Assembly: GCF_030717955.1 (NCBI RefSeq)
Contig: NZ_JAUZVY010000001.1
Coordinates: forward strand, 124,001-188,000
Length of the DNA: 64,000 bases
From: Alkalimonas delamerensis
GTDB lineage: Bacteria > Pseudomonadota > Gammaproteobacteria > Enterobacterales > Alteromonadaceae
Direction: 5' to 3'
Positions 51,220 to 60,791 of the stretch are shown piece by piece. Below the pieces are notes generated by a model. That model was not told the DNA's origin, searched no databases, and was given only the letters and a program-made list of their open reading frames with translations. The position numbers and the translations under genes were made by a program. The first letter of the stretch is position 1; every line of letters starts with the position of its first letter.

Positions 51220-52521
51220 ATGGCCAAAAACGTCGTTGTGTTAGGCACCCAATGGGGTGACGAAGGTAAAGGTAAAATTGTCGACTTGCTGACCGATAAA
51301 GCCACTTATGTGGTGCGTTATCAGGGCGGTCATAATGCAGGCCATACTCTGGTGATTGGCGGTGAGAAGACGGTGTTGCACCTGATACCATCGGGTATCC
51401 TGCGGGATAATGTGACCTGTGTCATCGGCAATGGCGTGGTGTTGTCGCCCGAAGCCCTGCTGAAGGAAATGGCCATGCTGGAACAGCGCGGTATTCCAGT
51501 CAAAGAGCGCCTGGTGTTAAGTGAAGCCTGTCCGTTGATTCTACCTATCCACGTGGCCCTGGATGTTGCCCGGGAAAAGGCTCGGGGTGCCAAAGCCATT
51601 GGCACCACCGGACGTGGCATTGGCCCTGCCTATGAAGACAAAGTGGCACGCCGTGGTTTGCGGGTTGGCGATCTCTTTAATCCTGAGCTTTTTGCCGAAA
51701 AACTGAAAACCGTGATGGAGCTGCACAACTTCACCCTGACGCAGTACTATCAGGAAGAGGCGGTAGATTACCAACAAACGCTGCAAGATGCTCTGGCCAT
51801 TGCCGATACCTTAAAAGCCATGGTGACCGATGTCACGGCCCTGCTGGACAAAGCCCGGCACGATGGCAAAGCCATTATGTTTGAAGGTGCTCAGGGTACC
51901 TTGCTGGATATTGACCACGGCACTTATCCTTACGTCACTTCGTCCAATACCACGGCAGGCGGTGTTGCCACTGGTTGTGGTTTCGGTCCGCGTTATCTGG
52001 ATTATGTACTGGGGATTGTGAAAGCCTACACCACCCGGGTCGGTGCGGGGCCATTCCCTACCGAGCTTAGCTGTGCCGCGGGTGAGCATCTCGGCGTCAA
52101 GGGTCACGAATTTGGTGCCACCACCGGCCGTAAGCGCCGCACCGGCTGGTTTGATGCGGTTGCTGTGCGCCGTGCTGTTCAGTTAAACAGCATCTCCGGT
52201 TTCTGCCTGACCAAGTTGGATGTACTGGACGGGCTGGAAGCCGTCAGCATCTGCACCGGGTATCAAATGCCCAATGGCGAGGTGTTGGATGTACCGCCTT
52301 TGGCCGCAGAAGGCTATGAGCAAGTCACGCCGGTGTACGAAACCATGCCGGGTTGGCAGGAAAGCACTTTCGGTTGCCAGTCAGTGGATGCTCTGCCACA
52401 AGCTGCCCGCAACTACATTGCCCGGCTGGAACAGCTGACGGGCGTGCCGATTGATATTATTTCGACCGGACCGGACAGAAATGAAACGATAACTTTACGG
52501 CACCCTTTTACAGAAGCCTGA
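51220..52521 (+). CDS. purA: Adenylosuccinate synthetase
   Basis: A 433-residue GTP-dependent enzyme of AMP synthesis: IMP plus aspartate gives adenylosuccinate. Signatures are VVVLGTQWGDEGKGKIVD (P-loop and catalytic Asp, about 5-22), HNAGHTLVIGG with the catalytic His (about 39), GTTGRGIGPAYEDK (about 128) and EFGATTGRKRRTGWFD (about 297). Length matches E. coli (432). It has its own promoter region and terminator. Confidence 0.98.
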   Translation: MAKNVVVLGTQWGDEGKGKIVDLLTDKATYVVRYQGGHNAGHTLVIGGEKTVLHLIPSGILRDNVTCVIGNGVVLSPEALLKEMAMLEQRGIPVKERLVLSEACPLILPIHVALDVAREKARGAKAIGTTGRGIGPAYEDKVARRGLRVGDLFNPELFAEKLKTVMELHNFTLTQYYQEEAVDYQQTLQDALAIADTLKAMVTDVTALLDKARHDGKAIMFEGAQGTLLDIDHGTYPYVTSSNTTAGGVATGCGFGPRYLDYVLGIVKAYTTRVGAGPFPTELSCAAGEHLGVKGHEFGATTGRKRRTGWFDAVAVRRAVQLNSISGFCLTKLDVLDGLEAVSICTGYQMPNGEVLDVPPLAAEGYEQVTPVYETMPGWQESTFGCQSVDALPQAARNYIARLEQLTGVPIDIISTGPDRNETITLRHPFTEA

Positions 52522-52543
52522 GTTATTTTGATGAATCGTCGCT

Positions 52544-52573
52544 GAAAAGCTGCCCAAAAGGCAGCTTTTTTTA
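52544..52573 (+). terminator. Intrinsic terminator after purA
   Basis: AAAAGCTGCC / GGCAGCTTTT (loop CAAAA) followed by a T run. Confidence 0.87.
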
Positions 52574-52609
52574 TATCATACCTTATGAAGTAAAAATGAG
52601 GTTAGTAAG

Positions 52610-53995
52610 ATGAAGTGGTATCTTGTTGTATTTGCATCTCTTTTGTTGGGTGGCTGTGGCGGATCCGGTTCTAACTCGAATCCTGCCGGAGCTCTGGGGC
52701 CGAATCCTGCGCAGTTTTCCGGTGCCAACTGTCCTTCAACTTTGTCGGCCAATGCCGAAGCCTTTTGTTTAATGTTTCGTGATTATCTCTGGTACCAAGA
52801 GATGCCGCAGACAGTGAATCTGCTGCAATACAGTACCACCAATCAGTTGGTGCAGGCGTTGAGCGCACCTGAAGATCGTTTTAGCTACACCATGACTGCA
52901 GAAGATTACGAAGCGCGTTTTATTGATGCACGCTTTTTTGGTTTTGGCATGTCCTTCAACTGGGTCGATAACGACAGTGCCTTGCTAGTGCGTTTTGTTT
53001 ACGATGATGGCTCTGCGGCAGAGAATGGGTTGCGCCGTGGCGATCGGATTGTCGAGATTGAAGGAAAGTCGATTGCTCAGTGGAATGAAGAGTTGGAAGC
53101 CGGTACGGCCAGCAATGAAGATATGTTCGGCCCGAATAACGACGGGGTTTTGCGCAATTTTGTCTGGCAAAAGCCTGATGGCACCGAGCTTCAGGCTGAT
53201 TTTATTAAGCGGGAAGTGACGACCAACACCGTATTGCATCGTTCCGTACTGGAGCATCAGGGCAAGCGGGTCGGCTATCTGGTGTTCAACTCTTTTATTG
53301 AACTGTCTGAGACCGAGCTCGAGCAAGCATTTAGCTATTTTAAAGAGCAAAACATCGATGAGCTGGTGCTGGATGTGCGTTACAACGGTGGTGGTCTAAT
53401 CCGGGTCGCCAGTCAGTTGGCTTCGCACATTGCCTGGCCTTCGGTGCAAGGTGAAACCTTTGTCACCTTCGCCTACAACGATAAAAATCCTCAGAACAAC
53501 CAGACATGGCAGTTTAGCCTGGGGCAACGAGGCCAGTCTTTCCTTGATTTGTCGCGGGTTCTGGTGCTGACAACCCCAGGTTCTTGTTCATCCAGCGAGC
53601 TGGTGATTAACTCGTTAACTCCCTTTATTGATGTGGTACAAATTGGTGAAGCAACTTGTGGCAAGCCGGTTGGTCAACAGCCAGAGTATTTTGACCGTCG
53701 TCGTCAGGTGATGTTTGCAGTTAACTTTCAAACGGTTAATGCAGTGGGTTTTGGTGATTATTTTGATGGCTTAATGCCGAACTGTCCGGTACAAGAAACC
53801 ATTCCTGGGGATTGGGGACTGACGTCAGAGGCTTTATTGCAAGAAGCCTTATACTATGTACAGCATGGTGCCTGTTCGGATCCATCGCAATCCTATTTTG
53901 ACAGCCTGTTGCTGCAATCCGACGGCCCGGTTCGTTTGCAAGCACCTCGCCGAAATCTGGCTCAGCCATTCTGGGAGCAGTGGGATGAGCACTAG
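52610..53995 (+). CDS. S41 (tail-specific/CtpA-like) peptidase, lipoprotein
   Basis: A 461-residue lipoprotein: lipobox LLLGGC (Cys16) and a low-complexity spacer, then a PDZ-like domain (about 115-185; GSAAENGLRRGDRIVEIEGK) and an S41 catalytic core (about 210-400). VLDVRYNGGGLI is the oxyanion-side motif, TPGSCSSSELVIN holds the likely serine nucleophile and GEATCGKPVG the lysine. Such proteases degrade misfolded or C-terminally tagged envelope proteins. It stands alone between purA and motX with its own terminators. The substrate is unknown. Base composition is a little lower in GC than its neighbours. Confidence 0.85.
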   Translation: MKWYLVVFASLLLGGCGGSGSNSNPAGALGPNPAQFSGANCPSTLSANAEAFCLMFRDYLWYQEMPQTVNLLQYSTTNQLVQALSAPEDRFSYTMTAEDYEARFIDARFFGFGMSFNWVDNDSALLVRFVYDDGSAAENGLRRGDRIVEIEGKSIAQWNEELEAGTASNEDMFGPNNDGVLRNFVWQKPDGTELQADFIKREVTTNTVLHRSVLEHQGKRVGYLVFNSFIELSETELEQAFSYFKEQNIDELVLDVRYNGGGLIRVASQLASHIAWPSVQGETFVTFAYNDKNPQNNQTWQFSLGQRGQSFLDLSRVLVLTTPGSCSSSELVINSLTPFIDVVQIGEATCGKPVGQQPEYFDRRRQVMFAVNFQTVNAVGFGDYFDGLMPNCPVQETIPGDWGLTSEALLQEALYYVQHGACSDPSQSYFDSLLLQSDGPVRLQAPRRNLAQPFWEQWDEH

Positions 53996-54024
53996 CACTC
54001 AGCGTTAGTTCGTGCTGAATCATC

Positions 54025-54053
54025 AAGGCCAGCTATAAGTTGGCCTTTTTTTT
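54025..54053 (+). terminator. Intrinsic terminator after the S41 peptidase gene
   Basis: AAGGCCA / TGGCCTT (7 bp, loop GCTATAAGT) followed by seven T's. Confidence 0.85.
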
Positions 54054-54152
54054 GCTTTGATATTAACCATGCAGCTGGTTGGGTCATGCTATAGTTTTGA
54101 TGGGCGTGTTGTTCAACCCGGTAAATCTGTGAAGGCTAAGAGAGCGTTTCAA

Positions 54153-54791
54153 ATGCGGTATGTACGGCGATTAGTGGTGATGGGACTATTGGCAGGCTTG
54201 ACTTCGTCTGTGCTGGCGGACGAGGTGCGGATCCAGCAACTGGAGGCTGTGCAGCTCTATACCCAAGATGAACTGCTGGCGTTGATTCGAACCAACAGCC
54301 ATTTGAGGCAAGTGCAGGATGACGATTGTCAGTTGGTCCGTGACATTGAAGCCCGGGCCGATATTATGAAGTTGCCGTCCTACCAGTTTTTGTGGGGCGA
54401 TATGCTGGCCTATGCCGTCTGCGTGCCGCGGGATATTGAACGCGGCTGGCAGTTGATGCTGGATGCTGCAGCCCAAGGCTTGCCGGAGGGGCTGGAGCAG
54501 GTCGGACGTTACTACCACATAGGTCGTTTTGTGCAGCCGGATGCCGAAAAAGCCATTCTGTACTTGCGTGAAGCTGCGGCGCTGGGCAATTTGCCGGCGA
54601 CCATCCGGCTGGCGGAAATTTTGCTTGATGAAGCCGGTAGTCCACGTGATTACGAGCAGGTCTACCGCTGGCTGCATCATTCGGTCACAGCGGACAACGC
54701 AACCCACCAAAAAATCAGCCGCTTGCTGCGCCAGTTTGAGCAGCGCATGCCTGAACGGGTGGTGCAGCGGGCGCGGCGTCCGGTTTCCTGA
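54153..54791 (+). CDS. motX: Sodium-type polar flagellar motor protein MotX
   Basis: A 212-residue periplasmic protein. It has a signal peptide (about 1-22, ending SVLA) and Sel1-type repeats (about 90-180; LPEGLEQVGRYYHIGRFVQP, LGNLPATIRLAEILL). The opening VQLYTQDELLALIRTNSHL and the segment DDDCQLVRDIEARA match MotX of Vibrio and Shewanella, which forms the T ring with MotY and holds the PomAB stators. It lies between purA and rnr, as I recall for Shewanella. ATG 54153 gives the signal peptide; longer in-frame starts from 54057 do not. It implies Na+-driven polar swimming. Confidence 0.88.
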   Translation: MRYVRRLVVMGLLAGLTSSVLADEVRIQQLEAVQLYTQDELLALIRTNSHLRQVQDDDCQLVRDIEARADIMKLPSYQFLWGDMLAYAVCVPRDIERGWQLMLDAAAQGLPEGLEQVGRYYHIGRFVQPDAEKAILYLREAAALGNLPATIRLAEILLDEAGSPRDYEQVYRWLHHSVTADNATHQKISRLLRQFEQRMPERVVQRARRPVS

Positions 54792-54856
54792 ATGTCATAC
54801 AAGGATCTGCGGAAGGTGTTACACTAAAGGTCTTATTGGTAACACAAGGGTCAGGC

Positions 54857-57232
54857 ATGACCATACAAGATCCACATCTTGCCCGTGAGCAAGAAAAGTA
54901 CGACAACCCTATCCCAAGTCGGGAATACATTCTTGAGCACATTGAAAAGCGGCAACAACCTGCCTACTTTGAGGAATTGGTTGCCGAGCTCAAATTGACC
55001 GACGACGACGCTATTTTCGCACTGAAAAAGCGGCTGCGCGCGATGGAGCGTGACGGTCAGCTGATTTTTACCAAAAACAAGCGCTATGGTCTTGTCGATC
55101 GGATGGACCTGAAAAAAGGCCGGGTCATTGGCCACAGAGATGGCTTTGGCTTTTTAAAGCTGGATGACGGTGGTCCGGATTGGTTTATTCCCAATTACGA
55201 AATGCATCGCTTGCTGCATGGCGACCGGGTGCTTGCCACCCTGGCCGAAGGCCGTGGCCGACAGAAAACTGAAGCCCGTATTGTGCGCATTCTGGAGCCC
55301 AGAACCGAGGCGGTGGTCGGCCGCTATTACCGTGATTATGCCCTGGCAGTGGTGGTGCCGGATGATCCACGCATCGGCCAGGACATTGTGATCCCGGAAG
55401 GGGCCCAAGGTGAGGCTCGTCATGGCCAGGTGGTGCTGGTGGATATTACTGAGCGCCCTACCAAGCGGGTGAATGCCGTTGGCCGGGTGATCGAAGTGCT
55501 GGGTGAGCACATGGCCCCAGGCATGGAAATCGAAGTGGCGATTCGCAACCATCAGATCCCGCATCAATTCCCGGATGCCGTCAACAAACAGGTCAGCCGC
55601 TATGGTGCTGAGGTATCGGCTGCTGATAAAGCGGGCCGTATCGACCTGACGGCGATGCCGCTGCTGACCATCGATGGTGAAGATGCCCGCGACTTTGACG
55701 ATGCTGTCTATGCCGAGTCTCGCGACGATGGCGGTTGGCGGCTGTGGGTGGCCATCGCTGATGTCAGTAGCTATGTGCAGGTGGATACACCGCTGGATCA
55801 GGAAGCTTTGCTGCGCGGCACCTCGGTCTATTTTCCGGACCAGGTGGTGCCTATGCTGCCAGAAGCTTTGTCCAATGGGCTCTGTTCGCTGAACCCACAG
55901 GTGGACCGGCTGTGCCTGGTGGCCGAAATGGACATCAGTGCCCAGGGCAAGCTGCAAAGTTACCGTTTTTTTGAAGCGGTGATGAACTCCAAGGCCCGTC
56001 TGACCTATTCGAAGGTGTACGCCATTCTGCAGGGCGATGCGGCCCTGCGCCAGCAATACCAGGCCAACATCACCACTCTGGAAACCCTGTACAGCTTGTA
56101 CCGGCGCTTGGCGAAAACCCGGGCCCAGCGTGGCGCCATTGAGTTCGATACGGTGGAAACCCGTTTTATTTTTAACAGCCACCGCAAAATTGAGCAAATC
56201 GTACCGGTGCACCGCAACGATGCGCACAAGCTGATCGAAGAATGCATGATCATGGCCAATGTGGCGGCGGCACGTTTCCTGGAAAAGCACAAAACACCGG
56301 CGCTGTATCGGGTGCATGAGCAGCCGGACCCAGACCGTTTTGCCAACTTCCGGCGTTTTTTGGCGGAGCTGGGCATTGAAACTACCTTGCCGGACGAACC
56401 TGAGCCGCTGCAACTGGTGCAAGAGCTGGCGCGTTTGGCCGAGCGGCCAGACCGGGAGCTGATTGAAACCACCCTATTGCGTTCGATGAAACAAGCGGTC
56501 TATCAGGGCGATAATGAAGGACACTTTGGTCTGGCGTTGCCGGCTTATGCCCACTTTACCTCGCCCATCCGGCGTTATCCGGACCTGGTGGTGCATCGCA
56601 GCATTAAGTCCATCCTGCAGCAGCAGGGCCAGACGCCAAAAGGGGCACACCGGTACAGCCCTGAGCAAGTTGAACAACTGGGTGAACACTGCTCAATGAC
56701 CGAGCGCCGGGCCGATGATGCCACCCGTGAGGTTTCGGACTGGCTGAAATGCGAGTACATGCAAGATCATCTGGGCACGGAGTTCGATGGGGTGGTGTCG
56801 ACCGTCACCAGCTTTGGGTTATTTGTCCGGTTAACCGATTTGTACATCGAGGGCCTGGTGCATGTCACCTCACTGAAAAACGATTACTACCATTTCGATG
56901 CCGAGCGTCAGGTGCTGATGGGGGAGCACTCGCGCCAGGGGTACCGTTTGGGCGATTTGGTGCGGGTCAAAGTGATGGCGGTGAATCTGGAAAGCCGGAC
57001 CATTGATCTGGCGCTGGAAGAAAGCGGTACGCCACGCCCCAGCAAAGCCAAAGGCAAAGGCAAAGCCAAGGACAGCAGTAAGCCTTTGCCAGGCAAGGTG
57101 GTGGTTAAAAGTGCGAAAAAGCCAGCGGGCAGCAAGCGCAAAGCCATAGCCGCTAAACCCGCTGCCAAAGGCCGGCCTGGCAAAGCTGCCGGTAAAGGCA
57201 AGCCGAAAGCCAGGAAGCAAAAGGTGACTTAA
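54857..57232 (+). CDS. rnr: Ribonuclease R
   Basis: A 791-residue processive 3'-5' exoribonuclease that degrades structured RNA and works with trans-translation. In order: a winged-helix RNase R N-terminal domain (about 15-80), two cold-shock domains (about 80-245), the RNB catalytic domain (about 250-580; DGEDARDFDDAVY holds the metal-binding Asp residues), an S1 domain (about 635-720) and a Lys/Ala-rich basic tail (about 725-791). The start is ATG 54857 behind CAAGGG. Its stop codon overlaps the convergent rsmD stop. No rlmB follows, unlike E. coli. Confidence 0.96.
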   Translation: MTIQDPHLAREQEKYDNPIPSREYILEHIEKRQQPAYFEELVAELKLTDDDAIFALKKRLRAMERDGQLIFTKNKRYGLVDRMDLKKGRVIGHRDGFGFLKLDDGGPDWFIPNYEMHRLLHGDRVLATLAEGRGRQKTEARIVRILEPRTEAVVGRYYRDYALAVVVPDDPRIGQDIVIPEGAQGEARHGQVVLVDITERPTKRVNAVGRVIEVLGEHMAPGMEIEVAIRNHQIPHQFPDAVNKQVSRYGAEVSAADKAGRIDLTAMPLLTIDGEDARDFDDAVYAESRDDGGWRLWVAIADVSSYVQVDTPLDQEALLRGTSVYFPDQVVPMLPEALSNGLCSLNPQVDRLCLVAEMDISAQGKLQSYRFFEAVMNSKARLTYSKVYAILQGDAALRQQYQANITTLETLYSLYRRLAKTRAQRGAIEFDTVETRFIFNSHRKIEQIVPVHRNDAHKLIEECMIMANVAAARFLEKHKTPALYRVHEQPDPDRFANFRRFLAELGIETTLPDEPEPLQLVQELARLAERPDRELIETTLLRSMKQAVYQGDNEGHFGLALPAYAHFTSPIRRYPDLVVHRSIKSILQQQGQTPKGAHRYSPEQVEQLGEHCSMTERRADDATREVSDWLKCEYMQDHLGTEFDGVVSTVTSFGLFVRLTDLYIEGLVHVTSLKNDYYHFDAERQVLMGEHSRQGYRLGDLVRVKVMAVNLESRTIDLALEESGTPRPSKAKGKGKAKDSSKPLPGKVVVKSAKKPAGSKRKAIAAKPAAKGRPGKAAGKGKPKARKQKVT

Positions 57233-57840
57233 GTATCAGCCTGACGGCGGAACAACCGATAGGCCAGCTGACCGGCGATTTTTTCCCGGTACAGCTGCCA
57301 GTTGGCTGGCACCGCTTGCAAAGGCAACTCTTTTTCAGTTTCCAGGTAGATCCAGGCATTGGTGCTGAGCCAGCCTTGCTGCTCCAGCAGCTGACAACAG
57401 GGTTCGGCCAGATGTTGTCGAAAGGGGGGGTCGATAAACACCAAATCAAAGGGCTGATCGCTATCTGGTTGGGTGCTGCTGCGCTGCTGCAAATAGTGTA
57501 GGCTGTCGGTCTGCACGACCTTGGCGCTGGCAGCCAGGGTTTGGCACAGGCTGTTTAGCTGCTGTGCTTGTTGGCGGTCTTTTTCCAGCAGCAGGGCAAA
57601 GCTGGCCTCCCGTGACAAGGCTTCCAGCGCCAGAGCGCCACTGCCGGCGAAGCAATCCAACACCCGTTGGCCGGTTACTTCCTGCATCAACCAATTAAAC
57701 AAGGTTTCCCGAACCCGATCGGTGGTGGGGCGGAGCCCCTCCGCGTCGGCGACTGGAATTTTACGGCCCCGCCAGCGTCCGCTGATGATGCGGATTTGGC
57801 CCGGGCTGTTGGCTTTTTTAGCGCTGGCTGCTCGTCTCAT
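57229..57840 (-). CDS. rsmD: 16S rRNA (guanine966-N2)-methyltransferase
   Basis: A 203-residue SAM-dependent enzyme. Motifs are RIISGRWRGRKIPV (about 17-30), LRPTTDRVRETLFNWL (about 36-51), the SAM motif VLDCFAGSGALALEALSR (about 60-77) and the catalytic DLVFIDPPFR (about 132-141, the NPPY-like D-P-P-F). It is divergent from ftsY, the classic rsmD-ftsY arrangement. It ends four bases inside rnr, both stops being provided by a CTTAAG. Confidence 0.95.
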   Translation of the reverse strand: MRRAASAKKANSPGQIRIISGRWRGRKIPVADAEGLRPTTDRVRETLFNWLMQEVTGQRVLDCFAGSGALALEALSREASFALLLEKDRQQAQQLNSLCQTLAASAKVVQTDSLHYLQQRSSTQPDSDQPFDLVFIDPPFRQHLAEPCCQLLEQQGWLSTNAWIYLETEKELPLQAVPANWQLYREKIAGQLAYRLFRRQADT

Positions 57841-57919
57841 CTAATGGTTTATGCCTGTTGGTGAAGATGCTAGTATAACGACCAATTTTACCCGATTTGA
57901 ACGGCACTGACACCGACTT

Positions 57920-59110
57920 ATGAGCAAAGAATCCAAACTCTTCTCCTGGCTGGGCTTTGGCAAAAAAGCTGCGGCAGAATCTGAGCAGCCGGAAGCAACC
58001 ACGGCGGATAGCGCCCCAACGCCAGCTGAGCACCCTGAGGACAATACTCAGGCCGCCTCCAGCGCACCAATCTCCACCGGTTCTGAGACTGCAGAGCCTG
58101 AAAAGGGGGCTGAGTCTGAATCCAAGGCAGCTGCGGCCCCTCAGGCCAGTGCAGCGGATGCTTCGACCGGGCAAGCCCCTGCGGCCAAAACGGGTTTCTT
58201 TGCCCGCTTGCGGCAAGGTTTGAGCAAAACCAGCCAAAACCTGGGTGCTGGCCTGGCATCGCTCTTTGTCGGTAAAAAAATCGACGACGAGCTGTACGAA
58301 GAGTTGGAAACTCAGTTGTTGCTGGCCGATGTTGGGGTCGACACCACTCAGAAGCTGATTAAGCAGTTGACGCAGCATGCCGATCGCAAAGCGTTAAAGG
58401 ACGCCGACCAGCTGTATCAAAAGTTGCAACTGGATATGGCGACCATGCTGCAAGAGGTTGAGCAACCGCTGAAGCCGGAGCAAAGCGATGGCCCCTTTGT
58501 GATTCTGATGGTCGGTGTCAATGGGGTGGGCAAAACCACCACCATCGGCAAAATGGCACAGCAGTTTAAGCAGCAGGGGAAAAACGTGATGTTGGCGGCG
58601 GGCGACACCTTTCGGGCTGCAGCTGTCGAGCAATTGCAGGTTTGGGGGGAGCGCAATCAGATCCCGGTGGTGGCACAGCATACCGGCGCCGACAGCGCTT
58701 CGGTGATTTTCGATGCCTACCAGGCCGCAAAGGCCCGCAAAGCCGATGTGCTGATTGCGGATACGGCTGGCCGTTTGCAGAATAAAGCCCACCTGATGGA
58801 AGAGTTGAAAAAAATTGTCCGGGTGCTGCAAAAAATTCAGCCGGAGGCGCCACACGAAGTGATGTTGACGCTGGATGCCGGTACCGGGCAGAATGCGTTA
58901 AGTCAGGCGCGCATCTTTAATGAAGCGGTGCCACTAACCGGCATCAGTTTAACCAAGCTGGATGGCACCGCCAAAGGTGGGGTGATTTTTGCCATTGCCG
59001 ACCAGTTTAAGGTACCGATCCGTTACATCGGGGTGGGTGAAGGCATTGATGATTTGCGCACCTTCAACAGCACGGATTTTATCCAGGCACTGTTTAACAA
59101 GGACTCTTAA
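57920..59110 (+). CDS. ftsY: Signal recognition particle receptor FtsY
   Basis: A 396-residue membrane-targeting GTPase. The acidic, Ala-rich A domain (about 1-90) is followed by the N domain (about 95-175) and the G domain with GVNGVGKTTTIGKMA (about 196-210), DTFRAAAVEQL (about 229), DTAGRLQNK (about 278) and TKLDGTAKGG (about 345). It receives SRP-ribosome complexes at the inner membrane. It is the first gene of ftsY-ftsE-ftsX, ending two bases before ftsE. Confidence 0.97.
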   Translation: MSKESKLFSWLGFGKKAAAESEQPEATTADSAPTPAEHPEDNTQAASSAPISTGSETAEPEKGAESESKAAAAPQASAADASTGQAPAAKTGFFARLRQGLSKTSQNLGAGLASLFVGKKIDDELYEELETQLLLADVGVDTTQKLIKQLTQHADRKALKDADQLYQKLQLDMATMLQEVEQPLKPEQSDGPFVILMVGVNGVGKTTTIGKMAQQFKQQGKNVMLAAGDTFRAAAVEQLQVWGERNQIPVVAQHTGADSASVIFDAYQAAKARKADVLIADTAGRLQNKAHLMEELKKIVRVLQKIQPEAPHEVMLTLDAGTGQNALSQARIFNEAVPLTGISLTKLDGTAKGGVIFAIADQFKVPIRYIGVGEGIDDLRTFNSTDFIQALFNKDS

Positions 59111-59112
59111 GT

Positions 59113-59796
59113 ATGCTGACGTTCGATCAGGTCAGTAAAAGTTACCCCGGCGGTTTTATTGCACTCGATCGCATCAGTTTTGAGCTGGCGAAAGGCGAAA
59201 TGGTTTTTTTAACCGGCCACTCCGGCGCTGGTAAAAGTACCTTGCTCAAGCTGATCAGCCTGATTGAACGCCCGACCAGTGGCCGGGTGTTGATCAACAA
59301 CGTCGATCTAAAGCGCATCCGTCGCTCTCAGGTGCCTTATATCCGGCGTGACATCGGCATTATCTTTCAAAACCACCGGTTATTGATGGAACACACCGTG
59401 TTCGACAATGTGGCGCTGCCGCTGGTGATCGAAGGCTTTACCGGCAAAGAAATGGTCAAAAGGGTGCATGCCGCTTTGGATAAAGTCGGCTTGCTGGATA
59501 AAGTCAGCTGCTTGCCGGAAACTCTGTCCGGTGGTGAGCAGCAACGGGTTGGCATAGCCCGTGCTGTGGTGAACAAGCCGCCCTTACTGTTGGCCGATGA
59601 GCCGACCGGTAATCTGGATCCGGAACTGTCAAAAGACATTATGCGGGTGTTCGAAGCTTTTAATCAGGTGGGAGTCTCGGTGTTGGTGGCGACCCACGAT
59701 CACAGCCTGGTGGCTCGCATGCGTTACCGTACTCTGACCCTGAAGCAGGGCAAGATGATCAACGATGGTTTGCTGCAATACGAGGAGCCGCTGTGA
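59113..59796 (+). CDS. ftsE: Cell division ATP-binding protein FtsE
   Basis: A 227-residue ABC ATPase. Walker A is GHSGAGKSTLLK (about 36-47), signature LSGGEQQRVGIARA (about 138-151) and Walker B LLLADEPTGNLD (about 157-168). With FtsX it transmits ATP hydrolysis to periplasmic amidase activators (EnvC) at the septum; amiB, their likely target, is also in this window. It overlaps ftsX by four bases. Confidence 0.96.
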   Translation: MLTFDQVSKSYPGGFIALDRISFELAKGEMVFLTGHSGAGKSTLLKLISLIERPTSGRVLINNVDLKRIRRSQVPYIRRDIGIIFQNHRLLMEHTVFDNVALPLVIEGFTGKEMVKRVHAALDKVGLLDKVSCLPETLSGGEQQRVGIARAVVNKPPLLLADEPTGNLDPELSKDIMRVFEAFNQVGVSVLVATHDHSLVARMRYRTLTLKQGKMINDGLLQYEEPL

Positions 59797-60773
59797 GTAT
59801 TCTGTTTTCCGGTCGTGCTGCCGGCGCTAGCAGCAAAAAGATCCCAGCGCTGCAGCGCTGGCTGATGTTTTGGGTGCAGCACCTGCGTCAGTGCATCGGC
59901 AGTCTTGGTGAGTTGTGGCGTACTCCTCTGGCGTCGTTGATGACCATTGCTGTGCTTGGGGTCAGTTTAACTTTGCCAACCACCTTGCATTTGCTGGTAA
60001 AGAATGTCCAAAGCATCAGCGGTAGTTTCACTCAGTCGGCAGAGATCAGTTTTTTCCTGACCGAGGAGGCCAGTCAAACCCAAATTCAGACCTTGGTGAC
60101 CATGCTCAGTGCCGACCCTGAGGTGGCCCAAGTGCAGTTTATTTCCAAGGCCGATGCCATGGCCGAATTTCAACAGGTATCGGGTTTTGGTCAGGCGTTG
60201 CAGTTGCTGGATGAGAACCCTTTACCAAATGTGATCTTGGTGTTGCCACGCCATACCCAGCCTCAGGCGGCAGAGCAATTGCGCCGCCGCATTGAGCAGG
60301 AGCGTATTGTCGATTTTGGCAAGTTGGATATAGCCTGGCTGGAGCGGTTGGATGCCATCTTGCTGCTGATGCGTCAGGCGGTGCTGGCGATAGCCCTGTT
60401 GCTGCTGACGGCTGTGCTGCTGATTATTGGCAATACCATCCGGCTGTCGATCATCAACAAAAAAGAAGAAATTGAAGTGATGAAGCTGGTCGGTGCCACC
60501 GATGCCTTTATCCAGCGGCCTTTTTTGTACACTGGCGTCTGGTTTGGCGTTTTTGGTGGTTTGCTGGCGTTTTTGGTGGTGGAGCTCATGGTCTGGTGGT
60601 TGGAAGGCGCCATTGGTCAGATCACCGAGTTATACCACAGCAGCTTTACCCTGATGACCATGAGCTTTGCCGAGTTTTTGACCTTGTTGCTGGTGTCGGT
60701 GTTGCTCGGCCTGGCAGGCTCTTACATTTCGGTCAGCCGTCATATCCAGGCCATTGAGCCAAGCGGGCCTTAG
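59793..60773 (+). CDS. ftsX: Cell division protein FtsX
   Basis: A 326-residue, four-helix membrane partner of FtsE. Cytoplasmic N-terminus, helix 1 near residue 45-70 (TPLASLMTIAVLGVSLTLP), a periplasmic loop (about 75-185) that recruits EnvC-type activators, then helices near 195-220, 245-275 and 290-315. GNTIRLSIINKKEEIEVMKLVGA is the conserved cytoplasmic block. The ATG overlaps the ftsE stop. Usually followed directly by rpoH; here a convergent EAL-HDOD gene intervenes. Confidence 0.95.
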   Translation: MSILFSGRAAGASSKKIPALQRWLMFWVQHLRQCIGSLGELWRTPLASLMTIAVLGVSLTLPTTLHLLVKNVQSISGSFTQSAEISFFLTEEASQTQIQTLVTMLSADPEVAQVQFISKADAMAEFQQVSGFGQALQLLDENPLPNVILVLPRHTQPQAAEQLRRRIEQERIVDFGKLDIAWLERLDAILLLMRQAVLAIALLLLTAVLLIIGNTIRLSIINKKEEIEVMKLVGATDAFIQRPFLYTGVWFGVFGGLLAFLVVELMVWWLEGAIGQITELYHSSFTLMTMSFAEFLTLLLVSVLLGLAGSYISVSRHIQAIEPSGP

Positions 60774-60791
60774 TGCCCGCACTAGTCTGAG

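Noticed and set aside
55154..56422. 422-codon open frame antisense to rnr
   Set aside because: Shadow of the RNB domain; no ribosome site and a composition characteristic of reverse-frame artefacts.
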